A stretch of DNA of 64,000 bases, from contig CANJIS010000007.1 of assembly GCA_947474565.1 (NCBI GenBank), forward strand, positions 1 to 64,000. Reading direction: 5' to 3'. The translations under genes were made by a program, and so were the position numbers. This DNA comes from Alphaproteobacteria bacterium (GTDB lineage: Bacteria; Pseudomonadota; Alphaproteobacteria; Micropepsales; Micropepsaceae). Below the pieces are notes generated by a model. It worked only from the letters and a program-made list of their open reading frames with translations. It did not search any database and had not been told where the DNA came from. Each line of letters opens with the position of its first letter. Within the stretch, counting starts at the first letter, position 1. This document shows positions 29,392-38,239 of this stretch, piece by piece.

Positions 29392-31455
29392 TCAGGCCTT
29401 CAAACCAAGCTTCTGGGCCAGATAAACGAAGGAAAGGGCCCACATTTCGGCGCTTTGCTTGTGGTCGGCGGCGGCGGCATGGCCGCCATCGGTATTCTCA
29501 TAAAAGAGAACATCCTGGCCCATGGCTTCCATCTTGGCCGCCATCTTGCGGGCATGGACGGGCGTTACCCGGTCATCGCTGGTGGCGGTGACAAAGAACA
29601 CGGGCGGATATTTTACCCCCGGCTTCACATTCTGATACGGCGAATAGGTGAGGATGTAGTCGCGCTCTTTGGGAATGGCGGGATCGCCATACTCGCCCAC
29701 CCAGCTCGTGCCCGCGCCGATATGGGTATAGGCGATCATGTCGATCAGCGGCACCTGACAGACCACCGCCGCCAGCTTGTCCGGGATCTGGGTCATCACG
29801 GTGGAGACCAAGAGCCCGCCATTGCTGCCGCCCATGATGCCGAGCTGCTTGGCAGTCGTGAGCTTGCGTTTGGTCAGGTCATCGGCCACCGCCACGAAAT
29901 CGTCATAGGCGCGCTGGCGATTGGTTTTCAGCGCCGCTTCATGCCAGGCGGGACCAAATTCGCCGCCGCCGCGGATATTGGCCACCACATAGATGCCGCC
30001 ATGGGTGAGCCAGAGCCGGCCGAAATTGGCGGAGTATCCCGGCGTCAGGGAAACTTCGAAGCCGCCATAGCCGTACAGCAGCGTCGGCGCGGGACCGGAA
30101 AGATTTTTGGGGCGGGTGACGAAATACGGAATCCTGGTGCCGTCTTTTGAAACGGCTTCGAACTGTTCGGTGACAATGCCGGAGGCGTCGAAGCGGGCGG
30201 GCAGCGACTTGATCGGATGCGGCGCGTCGTTGCCGCCATCAAAATACAAAGTCGTGGGGGTGACGTAGTTCTCGAAGCGGAACATGGCTTCGGGGCCGTA
30301 ATCATTGGTCGAAACAATTTCGGGCGAGCCCTGCCCCGGCAGCGCCAGCTTCTTGTCGCTCCAGACGTTTTTGCCATCTTTTGGGGGGCCGTTGGTGGTG
30401 AAGACATGCACCGCACCCACGACATTGTCGTAGATCGCGGCATAGAGCTTGTCGCGGCCGGTGGAGACGCTTTCGACGCTGCCGCGCGGGCCTGGCTGAT
30501 AGATCAGTTGTGTCGGCGCATTTTCGCGGAACGCGACCAGCGCGCCTTTCTTGAAGCCCTGATAATCCTGGCGCAGGGTAGCGATCAGCGCGCCGTCAAA
30601 CATCCCTTTCACGTCGGCGGAACGGGGCAAAGGCAGTTTTTCGGACTTGCCGTTCTTGATGGCGAAATAATCGGTTTCAAAAAAGCTCACCGAGCGGAAG
30701 ACCACCGCAGCGGTCTCATTTTTGGTGTGGAAGACACCGGCGGACGAACCGACGTCGGACACTTCGCCGGTATAGACAATCGGTGCGGCGGCAACTTGCG
30801 TGCCGCGCTTCCATTGCCGCACCTTGTAGGCATAGCCGGATTTGGTGGCGCCGTCGGCGGCGCTGGAAAACAGCACCGTATCGTCATTCAGATAGCTGGC
30901 GTCGGATTTGGCTTCAGCCAGCTTGAAGCCGTCCGCCGCCAGCTTCAGCGCCTTCAAATCATATTCGCGGATCACCACGGCATCGCCGCCGCCGCGCGAC
31001 AGCCGGATCAGGCAGCGCGTCTCACCCGGATTGCATTCGGCCCCGGCAAAGACCCAGTTTTCCTTTTCGCTTTTGGCCAGAGCATCGACATCCAGCAGCA
31101 CCTGCCAGTGCGGCGCCTTGGTCTGATAATCGGCGATGGCGGCGCGGCGCCACAGGCCTTTGGGATTTTTGGCATCCTGCCAGAAATTATAGACAAAGCC
31201 GTGGCTGAGCCCGCCCATGGGAATACGGTCGGTGGCGTCCAGCACTTCCAGGATGCTGTTGTAATTCTTTTGATAGCGCGGATCGGATTTGAGCAGGCCC
31301 AGCGACTTCTTGTTCTGATCTGTCACCCAGGCCAGCGGCTTGGCGCCATGCACCTCTTCCAGCCAGACATAAGGATCGTTGGGCTGGGACAAGGCGGGTA
31401 CTCCTGAGAGAAAAGCAGCCAGAAGGGCAAAGGCCGGCAAAAATTTCGCGCGCAT
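29392..31455 (-). CDS. Exported prolyl oligopeptidase family serine peptidase (S9A)
   Basis: 687 residues with a signal peptide (MRAKFLPAFALLAAFLSGVPALS), so likely periplasmic. An N-terminal seven-blade propeller domain (about 25-410) is followed by an alpha/beta hydrolase domain. The catalytic Ser is in MGGSNGGLL, Asp in TATSDDRVTP and His in TDGGHAAAA; the PYVWLEEVHG opening is typical of S9A peptidases. It would cleave short proline-containing peptides, probably for nutrition or recycling. It faces dapF divergently, with a promoter region of about 77 bases. Confidence 0.94.
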   Translation of the reverse strand: MRAKFLPAFALLAAFLSGVPALSQPNDPYVWLEEVHGAKPLAWVTDQNKKSLGLLKSDPRYQKNYNSILEVLDATDRIPMGGLSHGFVYNFWQDAKNPKGLWRRAAIADYQTKAPHWQVLLDVDALAKSEKENWVFAGAECNPGETRCLIRLSRGGGDAVVIREYDLKALKLAADGFKLAEAKSDASYLNDDTVLFSSAADGATKSGYAYKVRQWKRGTQVAAAPIVYTGEVSDVGSSAGVFHTKNETAAVVFRSVSFFETDYFAIKNGKSEKLPLPRSADVKGMFDGALIATLRQDYQGFKKGALVAFRENAPTQLIYQPGPRGSVESVSTGRDKLYAAIYDNVVGAVHVFTTNGPPKDGKNVWSDKKLALPGQGSPEIVSTNDYGPEAMFRFENYVTPTTLYFDGGNDAPHPIKSLPARFDASGIVTEQFEAVSKDGTRIPYFVTRPKNLSGPAPTLLYGYGGFEVSLTPGYSANFGRLWLTHGGIYVVANIRGGGEFGPAWHEAALKTNRQRAYDDFVAVADDLTKRKLTTAKQLGIMGGSNGGLLVSTVMTQIPDKLAAVVCQVPLIDMIAYTHIGAGTSWVGEYGDPAIPKERDYILTYSPYQNVKPGVKYPPVFFVTATSDDRVTPVHARKMAAKMEAMGQDVLFYENTDGGHAAAADHKQSAEMWALSFVYLAQKLGLKA

Positions 31456-31532
31456 TGGCCCCTCTGCTGGCGGATAATTTCAAGCAGACTACGCAATGGA
31501 AAATGGCCCGGCAAACCCATATAAGGCCTGCC

Positions 31533-32360
31533 ATGACTCCATTCCGGAAAATGCAGGGCCTGGGCAATGATTTTGCCGTGTTCGATGCCCGTACTGCGCC
31601 TATCCCGATCAACTCGGAACAGGCGAAGAAACTCGCCGACCGGCATTTCGGCATCGGCTGCGACACTCTGGTGGTGATCCTGCCAGGCGGCGCCAAGGCG
31701 GACGCCACCTTGCGCTTCTTCAATGCCGATGGTGGCGAAGTCGGTGCTTGCGGCAATGCCACGCGCTGTGTGGCGCGGCTGCTCATGGATGAACGCGGGC
31801 TGGCGCGGGTGCAGCTGGAGAGCAATGGCGGCACGCTTTTGTGCAGCGATGCCGGCAAGGGCCTGGTGACCGTGGATATGGGCGAGCCCGGGCTGGATTG
31901 GCAGAAAATTCCCATGTCCGAAGCGCGCGACACGCTGCAGTTCCAGTTCGACCTGGAAGGCCGCATGCTGACCGCCAGCGCGGTCTCGATGGGCAATCCC
32001 CATTGCGTGCTGTTCGTGGGCGATGCGGACAAAGCGCCGGTGGCCCAGATCGGCCCCCTGATCGAAAACCATCCTTTATTTCCCCAGCGGGTGAATGTGG
32101 AATTCGCGCAAGTGCTGGACCGCAGTCGCATCCGGATGCAGGTGTGGGAACGCGGCGTGGGCATTACGCTTGCCTGCGGCACCGGCGCGGCGGCAACCGC
32201 CGTGGCTGCGATCCGCAAAGGCATGATCGACCGCAAAGTGGAATTGATCCTGGATGGCGGAAGCCTCACCCTGGAATGGCGGGAAGAAGACGGCCATGTG
32301 CTGATGACCGGCCCGGCTGTGACCAGCTTCATGGGTGAAGTGGATCTGGCGCGCCTATGA
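31533..32360 (+). CDS. dapF: Diaminopimelate epimerase
   Basis: Interconverts LL- and meso-diaminopimelate for lysine and peptidoglycan. About 275 residues from ATG 31533, opening 'FRKMQGLGNDFAVFD'. Active-site cysteines lie in GACGNATRC (about residue 71) and 'TLACGTGAAATAVAA' (about 216). The stop overlaps the mtaB start by 4 bases, so dapF-mtaB-ftsY-ispZ are chained by ATGA overlaps. Confidence 0.97.
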   Translation: MTPFRKMQGLGNDFAVFDARTAPIPINSEQAKKLADRHFGIGCDTLVVILPGGAKADATLRFFNADGGEVGACGNATRCVARLLMDERGLARVQLESNGGTLLCSDAGKGLVTVDMGEPGLDWQKIPMSEARDTLQFQFDLEGRMLTASAVSMGNPHCVLFVGDADKAPVAQIGPLIENHPLFPQRVNVEFAQVLDRSRIRMQVWERGVGITLACGTGAAATAVAAIRKGMIDRKVELILDGGSLTLEWREEDGHVLMTGPAVTSFMGEVDLARL

Positions 32361-33616
32361 CGGTTGAAGTTGTGACCCTCGGCTGCCGCCTGAACGCTTA
32401 TCAAAGCGAGGCCATTCGCGCCCGCGCCGCCGAGGCGCAGTTGCGCGATGCCGTGGTGATCAATACTTGCGCGGTCACAGGCCTCGCGGTGCGCCAGTCG
32501 CGCCAGGCGATCCGCAAACTGCGCCGGACACGGCCCAATGCTCGCATCATCGTCACCGGCTGCGCTGCCCAGACAGAGCCGGAAACCTATGCCGCCATGC
32601 CGGAAGTGGATCTGGTGCTGGGCAACGGCGAAAAGCTGAAAGCCGACAGCTATGCCGGGCTGGGGGAGCGCACCCACTTCGCGCTTCAGCGCATAAGCGT
32701 CAATGACATTATGAGCGTGCGCGAAACCGTGCCCCAGATGGTGGAAAGTTTCGACAGCCACACCCGCGCTTTCCTGCAGGTGCAGAATGGCTGCGACCAT
32801 CGCTGCACCTTCTGCATCATTCCCTATGGCCGGGGTAATTCCCGCAGTGTGGGAATGGGCGAAGTGGTGGCAGAGGCGCGGCGGCTGACGGAAAAAGGCT
32901 ATGCCGAGATCGTGCTGACGGGCGTGGACCTGACCTCTTACGGTTCCGATCTGCCAGGACAGGCCAGCCTGGGCGCGCTGGTGCAAAAGATTTTGAAACT
33001 GGTGCCGGAATTGAAGCGCCTGCGGCTGTCGTCGCTGGATTCCATTGAAGCGGACCCGATCCTGATGCGCGCCATCGCCAAAGAAGAAAGGCTGATGCCG
33101 CATTTTCATCTTTCGGCCCAATCCGGCGACGATCTGATCCTGAAGCGGATGAAGCGGCGCCATGCCCGCGCGGATACGGTTCGCTTTTGCAACGACGTGC
33201 GTCGCCTGCGGCCCGAAGCCGCGTTCGGCGCCGACCTGATCGCGGGCTTTCCCACCGAAAGCGAGGCCATGTTCCAGAACACGCTGTCGCTGATGGATGA
33301 AGCCGGGCTTTGCTTCCTCCATGTCTTCCCCTTCAGCCCGCGCAAGGGCACGCCGGCGGCGCGCATGCCACAACTGAAGCCGGGTGTGCCCAAGGATCGC
33401 GCCGCGCTGCTGCGCGCCAAGGGCGCCGCCATGGAACAGGCGCGGCTGGCCACGCTGGTGGGTCAGACAAAGGATGTGCTGGTGGAAAAAGACGGCAAGG
33501 GTCATACGCCCTGCTATGCCCCGGTGCGGCTTCAGACCGCGGCGGAGCGGGGCATGATATTGAAAACGCGTCTCACCGGCATGGCAGACGGTTTTCTTTT
33601 GGGCAGCGCAGCATGA
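32357..33616 (+). CDS. mtaB: tRNA (t6A37)-C2-methylthiotransferase MtaB
   Basis: Radical-SAM enzyme converting t6A to ms2t6A at position 37 of tRNA. 419 residues. The N-terminal domain binds one Fe-S cluster through Cys in TLGCRLNAYQSE, NTCAVT and TGCAAQT; the radical SAM cluster is CDHRCTFC (about residue 148). The C-terminus corresponds to a shortened TRAM region. MiaB was considered, but the 'GCRLNAYQSE' opening and position between dapF and ftsY fit the MtaB/YqeV group. Confidence 0.94.
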   Translation: MTVEVVTLGCRLNAYQSEAIRARAAEAQLRDAVVINTCAVTGLAVRQSRQAIRKLRRTRPNARIIVTGCAAQTEPETYAAMPEVDLVLGNGEKLKADSYAGLGERTHFALQRISVNDIMSVRETVPQMVESFDSHTRAFLQVQNGCDHRCTFCIIPYGRGNSRSVGMGEVVAEARRLTEKGYAEIVLTGVDLTSYGSDLPGQASLGALVQKILKLVPELKRLRLSSLDSIEADPILMRAIAKEERLMPHFHLSAQSGDDLILKRMKRRHARADTVRFCNDVRRLRPEAAFGADLIAGFPTESEAMFQNTLSLMDEAGLCFLHVFPFSPRKGTPAARMPQLKPGVPKDRAALLRAKGAAMEQARLATLVGQTKDVLVEKDGKGHTPCYAPVRLQTAAERGMILKTRLTGMADGFLLGSAA

Positions 33617-34533
33617 CTGACGAAAAAGAAGGCGGCTTCTTCAGCCGGCTGAAAAGCGGCCTCAGCAAATCGGCTGCCGGCCTGACCGGGTTTTTCACCA
33701 AGAAGAAGCTGGATGCCGCCACGATCGGGGAGCTGGAAGAAAGCCTGATCCGCAGCGACATGGGTTCGGTGCAGGCCCAAGCCATCGCCAAGGCGGTGGC
33801 AAAGAACCGCTATGACGCCGAGATGGAGCCGGGACAGCTGCGCGCCCTGGTGGCGGAAGAAATTGCCAGCAAGCTTGCCGGGATTGAAAAGCCGCTGATC
33901 ATTGACAGTGGCAAGAAGCCCTTTGTCATTCTGGTCGCCGGGGTCAATGGGGCGGGCAAGACCACCACCATCGGCAAGCTGGCCAAGCGTTTCACCAAAG
34001 ATGGCAAGAAAGTCATGCTGGCAGCCGGCGACACCTTCCGCGCCGCCGCCATCGAGCAGCTGGGCGTCTGGGCCGGGCGTGCAGGGGCGGAGTTCGTCTC
34101 CACCAAGCCGGGCGGGGATGCCGCAGGGCTGGCCTTCACGGCGCTGGAAAAGGCGAAAAGTCAGGACACTGACATTTTAGTGATTGATACCGCCGGCCGG
34201 TTGCAGACCAAGACCGACCTGATGGCGGAACTTGAGAAGATTGCCCGGGTAATCAAGAAGCTGGACGCCAGCGCGCCCCATGCCGTGCTGCTGGTGCTGG
34301 ACGCCACCACCGGCCAGAACGCGATTTCCCAGGTCCAGGCCTTTGGAACCAGCGTGCCCCTGACGGGCCTGATCATGACCAAGCTCGACGGCACCGCCAA
34401 AGGCGGCATACTGGTGGCGCTGGCGGCGAAGTTTCCGTTGCCCGTCCACTTTATCGGGGTGGGCGAAGGCGAGGATGATCTGATGCCGTTTCAAGCCATG
34501 AATTTCGCCAAGGCGCTCACGGGGGCGGCATGA
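33613..34533 (+). CDS. ftsY: SRP receptor FtsY
   Basis: Membrane-associated GTPase that docks the ribosome-SRP complex. 306 residues from ATG 33613 overlapping the mtaB stop. A very short A domain (MTDEKEGGFFSRLKSGLSKSA) is followed by the NG domain with GVNGAGKTTTIGKL, 'DTFRAAAIEQLGVW', DTAGR and TKLDGTAKGG, ending FAKALTGAA. A reading upstream of 33613 is open but overlaps mtaB and is spurious. Confidence 0.98.
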   Translation: MTDEKEGGFFSRLKSGLSKSAAGLTGFFTKKKLDAATIGELEESLIRSDMGSVQAQAIAKAVAKNRYDAEMEPGQLRALVAEEIASKLAGIEKPLIIDSGKKPFVILVAGVNGAGKTTTIGKLAKRFTKDGKKVMLAAGDTFRAAAIEQLGVWAGRAGAEFVSTKPGGDAAGLAFTALEKAKSQDTDILVIDTAGRLQTKTDLMAELEKIARVIKKLDASAPHAVLLVLDATTGQNAISQVQAFGTSVPLTGLIMTKLDGTAKGGILVALAAKFPLPVHFIGVGEGEDDLMPFQAMNFAKALTGAA

Positions 34534-35087
34534 ACCCGCAAATCCGCCGGTTGGCTCTGGATCTGGGTCCGCTGCTGATCTTTTTCGCCGGTTTCAAATA
34601 TCTGGGAATTTTCGGCGCCACCGCGGCCTTCATGGCGGCGGTGCTGGTGGCGCTGGCGGTGGGCTGGCTGGTGGAGAAGAAAATTTTTCCCATGCCGCTG
34701 GTCACCGCCATCCTGGTGGTGATCTTCGGCGGACTGACACTTTATCTGAAGAACGATATTTTCATCAAGATAAAGCCGACGGTGCTTTATGCCTTTTTTG
34801 GCGTCACTTTGATCGGCGGCCTGTGGTTCAATCGCCTTTTCATCAAATATGTTTTCGCGCAAGCCTTTGAACTTGATGAACCCGGCTGGCGGCAACTGAC
34901 CTGGCGCTGGGGTCTTTTTTTTCTGGTCCTGGCGTTCCTGAACGAAATGGTGTGGCGCAATGCCTCAACCGACGCCTGGGTCTCGTTCAAGGTGTGGGGC
35001 ATCATCCCGTTGATATTCCTGTTTGCTTTGGCGCAAACGCCGTTTGTGATGAAACATCACATCGAGCCGGAAAAAACCGCAGACTGA
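34530..35087 (+). CDS. ispZ: Inner-membrane septation protein A (IspZ/YciB)
   Basis: 185-residue membrane protein with five predicted hydrophobic segments (first near residues 14-30). The family motifs 'LALDLGPLLIFF', 'KPTVLYAFFG', 'WRQLTWRWGLFFLVLAFLNEMVWRNAS' region and the late 'FALAQTPFV' are present. Family members affect cell envelope and septum formation in Shigella and E. coli; mechanism unclear. It ends the dapF-mtaB-ftsY-ispZ chain. Confidence 0.93.
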   Translation: MNPQIRRLALDLGPLLIFFAGFKYLGIFGATAAFMAAVLVALAVGWLVEKKIFPMPLVTAILVVIFGGLTLYLKNDIFIKIKPTVLYAFFGVTLIGGLWFNRLFIKYVFAQAFELDEPGWRQLTWRWGLFFLVLAFLNEMVWRNASTDAWVSFKVWGIIPLIFLFALAQTPFVMKHHIEPEKTAD

Positions 35088-35157
35088 CAATTTTTCTTTT
35101 CCCAACCATGTTGCGGTGAATTTCGCCACCGCAACAGATATGGCCGCCGCTTTCTGC

Positions 35158-35180
35158 GACACAATTCATTGTGTCTTTTC
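35158..35180 (+). terminator. Possible terminator of the dapF-ispZ operon
   Basis: GACACAA (35158-35164) pairs perfectly with TTGTGTC (35169-35175) around a TTCA loop, followed by TTTTCC. The stem is AT-rich and short, so efficiency is doubtful. It lies 70 bases after the ispZ stop. Confidence 0.5.
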
Positions 35181-35330
35181 CGCACAAAGACATAGGCGCG
35201 AAAATTAAAAAGAAAAAGGATCCCGCCAAAGCAATCCTCCAAGCCACACATGGCTGGACTCTGCCGATCAAACCACGTTTAAGACTGGCGTGGACGCGCG
35301 GCATGATGTTTAGTAGCCCCGTTGTCCGAT

Positions 35331-35353
35331 AATTGACTGACGTAAATTGACTG
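35331..35353. promoter_or_regulatory. Direct repeat AATTGACTG upstream of marR
   Basis: AATTGACTG occurs at 35331-35339 and 35345-35353, a centre-to-centre spacing of 14 bases, about 57 bases before the marR start. Each copy includes TTGAC, which could act as a -35 box; the pair could also be an operator for the adjacent regulator. No palindrome typical of MarR sites is present. Confidence 0.4.
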
Positions 35354-35409
35354 CCGAAATTTCCAATACGCGCACCGGAGACTGCATCCGGATTATTCAG
35401 GGGTGATGG

Positions 35410-35925
35410 ATGAGTAAGGGGGTGCGCAAAAGCGATGGAGGGTTTGAACTCTCCGAAGCGCCGTCTCACCTCATCCGCCGTTGCCAGCAATTCTATGGCG
35501 ACCTCTACGCGCGCGAGTCTGGTGCGCGCGAACTCACCAAGCAGCAATATATTCTTCTCGCCGCGCTGGAGCATCATGATGGCGCCAGCCAGACCGTGCT
35601 GGTGGACATCACCGGCATTGACCGTTCCACTTTGGCGGAGATGGTCCGCCGGATGCTGGAAAAGGGTCTGCTGTCGCGGGAGCGGACCGAGGAAGACCAG
35701 CGCGCCAATGCGGTGGCGATTTCCCCGACCGGCCGCAAGGCCCTGCGCTCGGCCAGGAACGCTTCGGACCGCGCGGAACGGGCGCTTTTGGAAGCCCTGC
35801 CGGCAGCGGAACGGCCCAAATTCGTGAAGTTCCTCGCCCAGATCGCCCAGGCGGCAGACAGCCATATCGCCAATGGCGGGTCGGCCCGGCCGGCGCGGGT
35901 GCGCCGTCCTTCCAAGCGCGGATAA
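35410..35925 (+). CDS. MarR family transcriptional regulator
   Basis: 171 residues with the winged-helix core: 'LTKQQYILLAALEHHDGASQTVLVDITGIDRSTLAEMVRRMLEKG' region and wing 'RANAVAISPTGRKAL'. The basic C-terminus (ARPARVRRPSKRG) may add DNA contacts. Targets are unknown; the next gene runs in the opposite direction, and no enzyme or efflux gene lies beside it. Confidence 0.92.
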   Translation: MSKGVRKSDGGFELSEAPSHLIRRCQQFYGDLYARESGARELTKQQYILLAALEHHDGASQTVLVDITGIDRSTLAEMVRRMLEKGLLSRERTEEDQRANAVAISPTGRKALRSARNASDRAERALLEALPAAERPKFVKFLAQIAQAADSHIANGGSARPARVRRPSKRG

Positions 35926-35928
35926 TCT

Positions 35929-36090
35929 CTAGATTTTGATGTCGAGCAGGCTGCCCATGCGCATCGGCGCGGGCGCAGCGGGCGCTTCAGCATTCAGTTC
36001 TGACAGAAAACTGGCGGCGGGCGCGAGCAAGGCCGCGCGGGCTTCGCGGGCGGCCTGCTGGGCGGCGATGATGGTGGCGTTGACTTGCAT
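35929..36090 (-). CDS. Small hypothetical protein downstream of ccmG
   Basis: 53 residues (MQVNATIIAAQQAAREARAA..., ending GSLLDIKI), on the same strand as ccmG and 35 bases after its stop. Ala-rich N-terminal helix, then an acidic Pro/Ala stretch. GGGG sits about 6-9 bases before the ATG. Codon use appears like that of neighbours. No family is recognised, and it may be a chance frame, though an unbroken start-to-stop here with a plausible ribosome site favours a gene. Confidence 0.5.
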   Translation of the reverse strand: MQVNATIIAAQQAAREARAALLAPAASFLSELNAEAPAAPAPMRMGSLLDIKI

Positions 36091-36125
36091 GGCTTCGCCC
36101 CTGCCAAAACAGGGTAATTAAATGA

Positions 36126-36668
36126 TTAAGAGGCCAGCTTGGCTTTTTCAATCGCGGGTAGAAGCTGCTGCTGCACCACCCGCTCGGTCAGTTCACCGAC
36201 GATCTTGAGGCGGATGATGCCTTTGCCGTCCACGACATAGGTTTCGGGCCAGCCATAGATGCCCCAGTCGCGGCCGATGCTGCCGTCAATGTCCAGGCCG
36301 ATGCGGGAAAAAGGATTGCCCATTTCGCCCAGGAATTTGCGGGCGGCCTCGGGTTTGTCTTCCCAGACCAGGCCGTACAGCGTCATGCCGGGCATGGCGG
36401 CCAGACGGTTCAGCATGGGCGCTTCCAGGCGGCAGGGGACGCAGGTGGAAGAAAACACATTCACCACCGTGACTTTTCCGGCGGAAAGATCTTCGGGACC
36501 GAAACCCTGTGCTTGCGCATCCAGCGGCGGCAGGATGCGCTGGGGCACCGGCTTGTTGATCAAGGCCGAGGGAATGATATTGGGCGCGGGCGCGAACAGG
36601 CCGCGGAACATGAAAAAGGCGATCACCGCAAACGCCGCCACCGGCAGGATGTAAACCAGCCGCTTCAT
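36126..36668 (-). CDS. ccmG: Thiol:disulfide interchange protein CcmG/DsbE
   Basis: Membrane-anchored periplasmic thioredoxin that keeps apocytochrome c haem-binding cysteines reduced. 180 residues from ATG 36668 (MKRLVYILPVAAFAVIAFFMF anchor). The active site is CVPC in 'FSSTCVPCRLEAP' (about residues 80-83), with the later 'YGWPETYVVDGKG' holding the cis-Pro. Its start overlaps the ccmD stop by 4 bases. Confidence 0.95.
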   Translation of the reverse strand: MKRLVYILPVAAFAVIAFFMFRGLFAPAPNIIPSALINKPVPQRILPPLDAQAQGFGPEDLSAGKVTVVNVFSSTCVPCRLEAPMLNRLAAMPGMTLYGLVWEDKPEAARKFLGEMGNPFSRIGLDIDGSIGRDWGIYGWPETYVVDGKGIIRLKIVGELTERVVQQQLLPAIEKAKLAS

Positions 36669-36814
36669 TTGCCGCCTTCCAGGTCTTTGACGCGCTTCTT
36701 GGCGGCGGCATAGGCCGACAGAGTCCACACCAGCGCGCCGATAAGCCCCACAGCCGAAACCGCATAGGCCGGCCAGATATACGCAGCATAGCCGCCCATC
36801 GACCAGAAACTCAT
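36665..36814 (-). CDS. ccmD: Haem exporter protein CcmD
   Basis: A 49-residue single-span membrane protein (MSFWSMGGYAAYIWPAYAVS..., then 'LVWTLSAYAAAKKRVKDLEGGK'). The sequence pattern FWxMGGYAxYIWPAY and basic C-terminal end are characteristic of CcmD, which helps release holo-CcmE from CcmABC. Its start overlaps the ccmC stop by ATGA, and its stop overlaps ccmG. Easy to miss because of its size. Confidence 0.93.
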   Translation of the reverse strand: MSFWSMGGYAAYIWPAYAVSAVGLIGALVWTLSAYAAAKKRVKDLEGGK

Positions 36815-37542
36815 AATCCGCCTCGCGGCATCAGGGCCCCACTGAGCATCAAAGAATGTGCACGGCGGCTGATGATCTCAGTCCGTACCCGGATCATCCA
36901 CAGCGTGAGAAACAGAAAACCGTAAGCCGCCATCATCGTCAGCAGCGGCCACAAAAACACCGGCGCCAGCTTGCCGCTGACAATGCTTTCGCCCTGATGA
37001 AGCGTGTTCCACCATTCCACCGAATAAACGATGATCGGCAAATTGACCGCGCCGATCAGGGCCAGAATGGCGGCGGCGCGGGCGGCCTTGGTTTCATCCT
37101 CGATCGCGTTCCACAGCGCCAGATAGCCCAGGTACAAAAACAGCAGCAGCAGGAAGCTGGTCAGGCGCGCATCCCATACCCAATAGGTGCCCCACATGGG
37201 CCGGCCCCAGAGTGAGCCCGTGATCAGCCCCAGCGCAGTGAACAGCGCCCCCAGCGGGGCGGCGGCGCGCGCCATGACATCGGAGAGAGGATGGCGCCAT
37301 ACCAGCGCCATCAGCGACAGAACAGCAATCAGGCCATAGCAACCCTCGGCCACGATGGCGGCGGGGACATGGATGAACATGATGGTGACGGTCATGCCCT
37401 GCTGGTAATCGGGCGGAACGGTGAAACCCAGGAACAGGCCCAGCGCCAGCAGCAGCGCCGCAGCGATGGCCGTGAAAGGCAGCAGCACCGAGGACAGGCG
37501 CATGAACTGGCCGGGATTGGCATAACGGAACAAGAACTGCAT
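36811..37542 (-). CDS. ccmC: Haem exporter/chaperone CcmC
   Basis: Inner-membrane protein that loads haem onto CcmE. About 243 residues, six membrane segments, with the WWD-type haem-handling motif 'WGRPMWGTYWVWDARLTS' (about residues 115-132) and flanking His residues in 'FIHVPAA' and 'WWNTLHQGES'. Start ATG 37542 (MQFLFRYAN). Lies between ccmB and ccmD in the standard order. Confidence 0.96.
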   Translation of the reverse strand: MQFLFRYANPGQFMRLSSVLLPFTAIAAALLLALGLFLGFTVPPDYQQGMTVTIMFIHVPAAIVAEGCYGLIAVLSLMALVWRHPLSDVMARAAAPLGALFTALGLITGSLWGRPMWGTYWVWDARLTSFLLLLFLYLGYLALWNAIEDETKAARAAAILALIGAVNLPIIVYSVEWWNTLHQGESIVSGKLAPVFLWPLLTMMAAYGFLFLTLWMIRVRTEIISRRAHSLMLSGALMPRGGL

Positions 37543-37561
37543 CTTTACCCGACCCCCCACT

Positions 37562-38239
37562 TCAAGAGGATAAGTTGAGCCGCACGCTGGCTGCGGCAGC
37601 GAAGGGACTTAGCAGGCAAGCGGCGGCGGAAAAAGCCAGAAGCAGCCATAAACCGTCGCCTCCACCCATGGCACTTTGGCCCATCAATGTGGCGGAAACC
37701 GCGCCGGAGCCGAAAATCACCGCCGGAGCCAGCAAGGGAAGAATGAGCAAAGGCAGAATGAGCCCGCCGCGCTTCAGCGACAGGGTCAAGCTGGCGCCGA
37801 TGGCGCCGACGGCGCTCACGGCGGGGGTGCCGATCAGCAGCGACAGGAACAAGGTCAGGGTTGCCGGCGCGGGCAGATTGAACAGCAACGCCAGCAGCGG
37901 CGAAACCAATGTCAGCGGCAGGCCGGTGGAAAGAAAATGGGCCAGCATCTTGGCCAGCGAAACGCTTTCCAGCGAAAGCGGCGACAGCGCAATCACATCC
38001 AGGCTGCCATCCTCGTAATCGCCCTGAAACAGCCGATCCAGCGACAGAAGCGCGGCCAGCACCGCGCCGACCCACAAGACGCCGCCAGCCACCCGGGCCA
38101 GGACATTGAGATCGGCACCGATGCCCAGCGGCACCAGCGTCGCCACCAATGCAAAGAAGCCCAAGGCGAGCGCCGCGCCGCCGCCGCTGCGCGCTGCCAG
38201 CCGGATATCCCGCGCCACAAGTGTGGTGAAAGCGCTCAT
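37562..38239 (-). CDS. ccmB: Haem exporter protein CcmB
   Basis: Membrane subunit of the CcmABCD ABC-type complex. 225 residues with about six membrane segments, typical opening 'TLVARDIRLAARSGGG' and 'LFQGDYEDGSLDVIALSPLSLESVSLAK'. Its start overlaps the ccmA stop by 4 bases. Confidence 0.96.
   Translation of the reverse strand: MSAFTTLVARDIRLAARSGGGAALALGFFALVATLVPLGIGADLNVLARVAGGVLWVGAVLAALLSLDRLFQGDYEDGSLDVIALSPLSLESVSLAKMLAHFLSTGLPLTLVSPLLALLFNLPAPATLTLFLSLLIGTPAVSAVGAIGASLTLSLKRGGLILPLLILPLLAPAVIFGSGAVSATLMGQSAMGGGDGLWLLLAFSAAACLLSPFAAAASVRLNLSS

Larger units (their letters stand above)
35088..35409. other. Intergenic region between ispZ and marR: hairpins and direct repeats
   Basis: No coding gene is seen in these 322 bases. 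They hold a 9-bp perfect hairpin (GTTGCGGTG 35110-35118 with CACCGCAAC 35127-35135), a second hairpin that could end the upstream operon, and a direct repeat near marR. The remaining sequence up to 35330 shows nothing recognisable. Confidence 0.7.
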
